DNA from: Paenibacillaceae bacterium
GTDB lineage: Bacteria > Bacillota > Bacilli > Paenibacillales > CANHGK01
Length of the DNA: 64,000 nucleotides
NCBI GenBank assembly: GCA_947460235.1
Contig: CANHGK010000006.1
Location: 1-64,000 of the forward strand
Direction: 5' to 3'
This document shows positions 61,853-64,000 of this stretch, piece by piece. Both the position numbers and the translations under genes were made by a program. How positions within the stretch are numbered: the first letter of the stretch is position 1; the number at the start of each line of letters is the position of its first letter. The notes below the pieces were generated by a model. It worked only from the letters and a program-made list of their open reading frames with translations. It searched no databases and was not told where the DNA came from.

Positions 61853-63910
61853 TTGAATCGCTTAATGCTTGAACGTTCACCATATCTACAGCAACACGCA
61901 ACGCATCCAATCGATTGGTATCCTTGGGGTAACGATGCATTTGCGAGAGCTAAGGCTGAAAATAAACCGATATTTTTAAGTATTGGGTATTCGACATGTC
62001 ACTGGTGTCACGTGATGTCACATGAGTCATTTGAGGATGAGGTCGTGGCGGGATTTTTAAATAAACATTTTGTATCCATAAAGGTGGACCGTGAAGAACG
62101 GCCGGACATTGATCATGTGTATATGACGGTTTGCCAGTTTATGAATGGGAAGGGCGGATGGCCATTAACCATTTTACTTACACCGGATAAAGAACCGTTT
62201 TTTGCGGGAATGTATTTTCCGAAAACGCGAAAACATGGGCGACCTGGGATCATGGACATATTGACGAATATTTTCGCGAAATGGCGAGAGGACCAGGGCC
62301 GAGTGATAGAAACTGCATCTCAAATTTTGACGCAGCTGAAAGAACAGGCTCAATTGCCATCGGCGGATGAGTTACCGATGGATGCACTTGAATTTGCAAT
62401 GGATGATTTTCGTGGTCGTTATGATGCGGAGTATGGTGGATTTGCGAAGGCGCCAAAGTTTCCGTCTGCACATCAATTACTATTCTTGATGCGGGAGCAT
62501 GTACGGTCTGGTCAATCGGAACCACTTGAGATGGTGGAAAAGACGCTACATATGATGTATCGCGGCGGTATGTTCGATCATGTTGGCGGAGGTTTTGCGA
62601 GGTATTCAACGGATGAACAGTGGCTTGTGCCGCATTTTGAGAAGATGCTTTATGATAATGCATTATTGGTGATGGCATATAGTGAAGCGTTTCAATTGAC
62701 TAGAAATGCACTGTATCGTGATGTGGTGGAACGTACGGTGTTTTATGTTGATCGTGATTTGGGAAGTGCGGAAGGGTTATGGTTTGCTGCTGAAGACGCG
62801 GATTCAGAAGGTAAAGAAGGCATGTTCTATGTTTGGTCTCTGGAAGAAGTAATTAACGTGCTTGGCGAGGAACTTGGACGTTTGGTTTGTAAGCAATATG
62901 GTGTGAATGACGCGGGAAATTTTGAAGGGAAATCAATATTAAATTTGCTCAACTGGGATGAAACTGAGTTTGCAGTGCAACATGACTTGGATATCGATGC
63001 TTGGAAACGAACGTTAGCGTATGCACGTGAGCAGTTGCTGGCTGCTCGAGTGAAGCGGGTGAGACCACATCGTGATGAAAAAATGTTAACAGCATGGAAT
63101 GCACTTTGGATTACTTCGCTAGCAAAGGCAGGCGGTGCATTTGGCCGTAAGGATTGGCTTTTGCGAGCAAATACCGCATATGACAAGTTGCAGAAGTTGC
63201 TTCGACGGGATGACGGCCGGTGGATGGTGCGGCGTTGTGAGGGTCAAACCGAAGGGCTGGCCTTTCTGAATGATTATGCATATTTGCTATGGGCTACGAT
63301 TGAACGATATCAAGCGGTTGGAGACGTTCAATTACTTTTGAATGCTAAACAATTAGCGGAAGATATGCACCGGTTATTCTGGGACGAAGTAGATGGTGCA
63401 TATCGATTTAGTGGTGCGGATGGAGAAGCATTGGTGTTGCAATTGAAAGAACATTATGATGGTGCACTACCTTCGGGAAATGGAGTTGCTGCGTGGCAAC
63501 TCGTTCGTTTGGGAAGGTTATTGAATGAACCCAAATGGGAAGATGTTTCTGCGAGGATATTACGATGTTTCGCAACGACCCTGACGAAATCCCCCTCGGG
63601 ACATGTTATGTATTTGATGGCGATGGATTTAATGACCGGATTTCCGCAACAATTGGTCGTTGCAGGATGGCAAGATGATCACGTATTTCAAACGTGGATT
63701 GAAACATTACGCAAACAATTTACACCTTTTATGGGGTTCATTATTGCTGATGAAAAACAGCGAAAAGTAATTGATGAGCATGTTCATCTTGCCAAAGGCA
63801 AAATTGCAATGGATAATCGACCGACTGCATATTTGTGTGAAGATGGAATTTGTTTGTCTCCATATACCGATTTCAAGTCATTATTGCGCAGATTGAATGG
63901 AAATGCTTAA
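61853..63910 (+). CDS. Thioredoxin-domain protein, DUF255/YyaL type
   Basis: 685 residues; TTG start with AGGAGG at eight bases. [18 protein letters not shown] opens the family's thioredoxin-like domain (~1-160), with the redox motif in [16 protein letters not shown] (~48) and [15 protein letters not shown]. The remainder is an (alpha/alpha) barrel like N-acylglucosamine epimerases: [39 protein letters not shown] and [15 protein letters not shown]. Found in most bacteria and as SPATA20 in animals; the biochemical role is unknown, although sugar epimerase-like activity has been proposed. Confidence 0.92.
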   Translation: MNRLMLERSPYLQQHATHPIDWYPWGNDAFARAKAENKPIFLSIGYSTCHWCHVMSHESFEDEVVAGFLNKHFVSIKVDREERPDIDHVYMTVCQFMNGKGGWPLTILLTPDKEPFFAGMYFPKTRKHGRPGIMDILTNIFAKWREDQGRVIETASQILTQLKEQAQLPSADELPMDALEFAMDDFRGRYDAEYGGFAKAPKFPSAHQLLFLMREHVRSGQSEPLEMVEKTLHMMYRGGMFDHVGGGFARYSTDEQWLVPHFEKMLYDNALLVMAYSEAFQLTRNALYRDVVERTVFYVDRDLGSAEGLWFAAEDADSEGKEGMFYVWSLEEVINVLGEELGRLVCKQYGVNDAGNFEGKSILNLLNWDETEFAVQHDLDIDAWKRTLAYAREQLLAARVKRVRPHRDEKMLTAWNALWITSLAKAGGAFGRKDWLLRANTAYDKLQKLLRRDDGRWMVRRCEGQTEGLAFLNDYAYLLWATIERYQAVGDVQLLLNAKQLAEDMHRLFWDEVDGAYRFSGADGEALVLQLKEHYDGALPSGNGVAAWQLVRLGRLLNEPKWEDVSARILRCFATTLTKSPSGHVMYLMAMDLMTGFPQQLVVAGWQDDHVFQTWIETLRKQFTPFMGFIIADEKQRKVIDEHVHLAKGKIAMDNRPTAYLCEDGICLSPYTDFKSLLRRLNGNA

Positions 63911-63942
63911 TAATAACTTCAATCTTTTTTAGAATGTGGTTT

Positions 63943-63987
63943 AACGTCATTTGTGAGCGACCTGCTCATAAATGACGTTTTTATTTT
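63943..63987 (+). terminator. Rho-independent terminator
   Basis: A 16-bp stem (AACGTCATTTGTGAGC with GCTCATAAATGACGTT, one wobble), loop GACCT, then a T-rich run, 33 bases after the last gene. Confidence 0.9.
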
Positions 63988-64000
63988 TGTTTAATATTGG

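Overview
The window is low-GC DNA that looks like Bacillota (Bacilli). Evidence: strong AGGAGG-type ribosome binding sites with many TTG/GTG starts, extended -10 promoters, a perfect CcpA cre operator, a SNF2/SWIM gene pair laid out like ywqA/ywqB of Bacillus, and secreted glucanase and amylase genes of the Paenibacillus type. The genus cannot be fixed from the sequence.

1-16.3 kb: the baseplate half of an extracellular contractile injection system (eCIS, phage-tail-like). In order: the 3' part of a large Asn/Gln-rich protein that opens with twelve TNQQL repeats, a LysM adaptor, a gpD-like hub, a gp5/VgrG-like spike, gp25, two baseplate-J-like wedge proteins, a propeller/gpI fusion and a 525-aa eCIS-type protein. 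A bidirectional terminator follows. Facing it is a two-gene operon with a PAAR-like tip (DUF4280) and a membrane-anchored MORN-repeat protein. Sheath, tube and ATPase genes are not here and presumably lie upstream.

16.4-29.3 kb: nine tightly packed genes that look like one operon. They encode a propeller/sensor/HAMP/cyclase-like membrane protein, an alanine-racemase-like enzyme, two paralogous pairs (large Gly/Ala-rich membrane-active protein plus a small ~175-aa protein resembling type III secretion chaperones), a substrate-binding protein, a sensor-MFS fusion and a GNAT acetyltransferase. The two large proteins share an N-terminal ENPLL signature and a homologous C-terminal region. They are the best candidates for cargo of the neighbouring injection system and the most novel part of the window.

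29.4-45.6 kb: a small-membrane-protein region, a bacterial pentameric ligand-gated ion channel, an operon with VWA/substrate-binding and TelA-like proteins, a secreted tandem Hcp-fold protein, sbcDC, and the SWIM/SNF2 operon on the minus strand.

45.7-58.3 kb: an accessory and decaying zone. It holds a rhodanese fragment, a secreted GH81 beta-1,3-glucanase under a cre-bearing promoter, a broken polymorphic-toxin-like gene followed by an intact putative immunity gene, remnants of two fused ABC exporters, a VOC protein, a lipoprotein solute-binding protein with two secreted neighbours, a secreted-protein gene interrupted by a stop codon, and three copies of a palindromic repeat built on TTTCGGTACCGAAAC. 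A tRNA-Val(GAC) closes it.

58.4-64 kb: a large secreted alpha-amylase-family enzyme with three starch-binding modules, and a thioredoxin-domain (DUF255/YyaL-type) protein.
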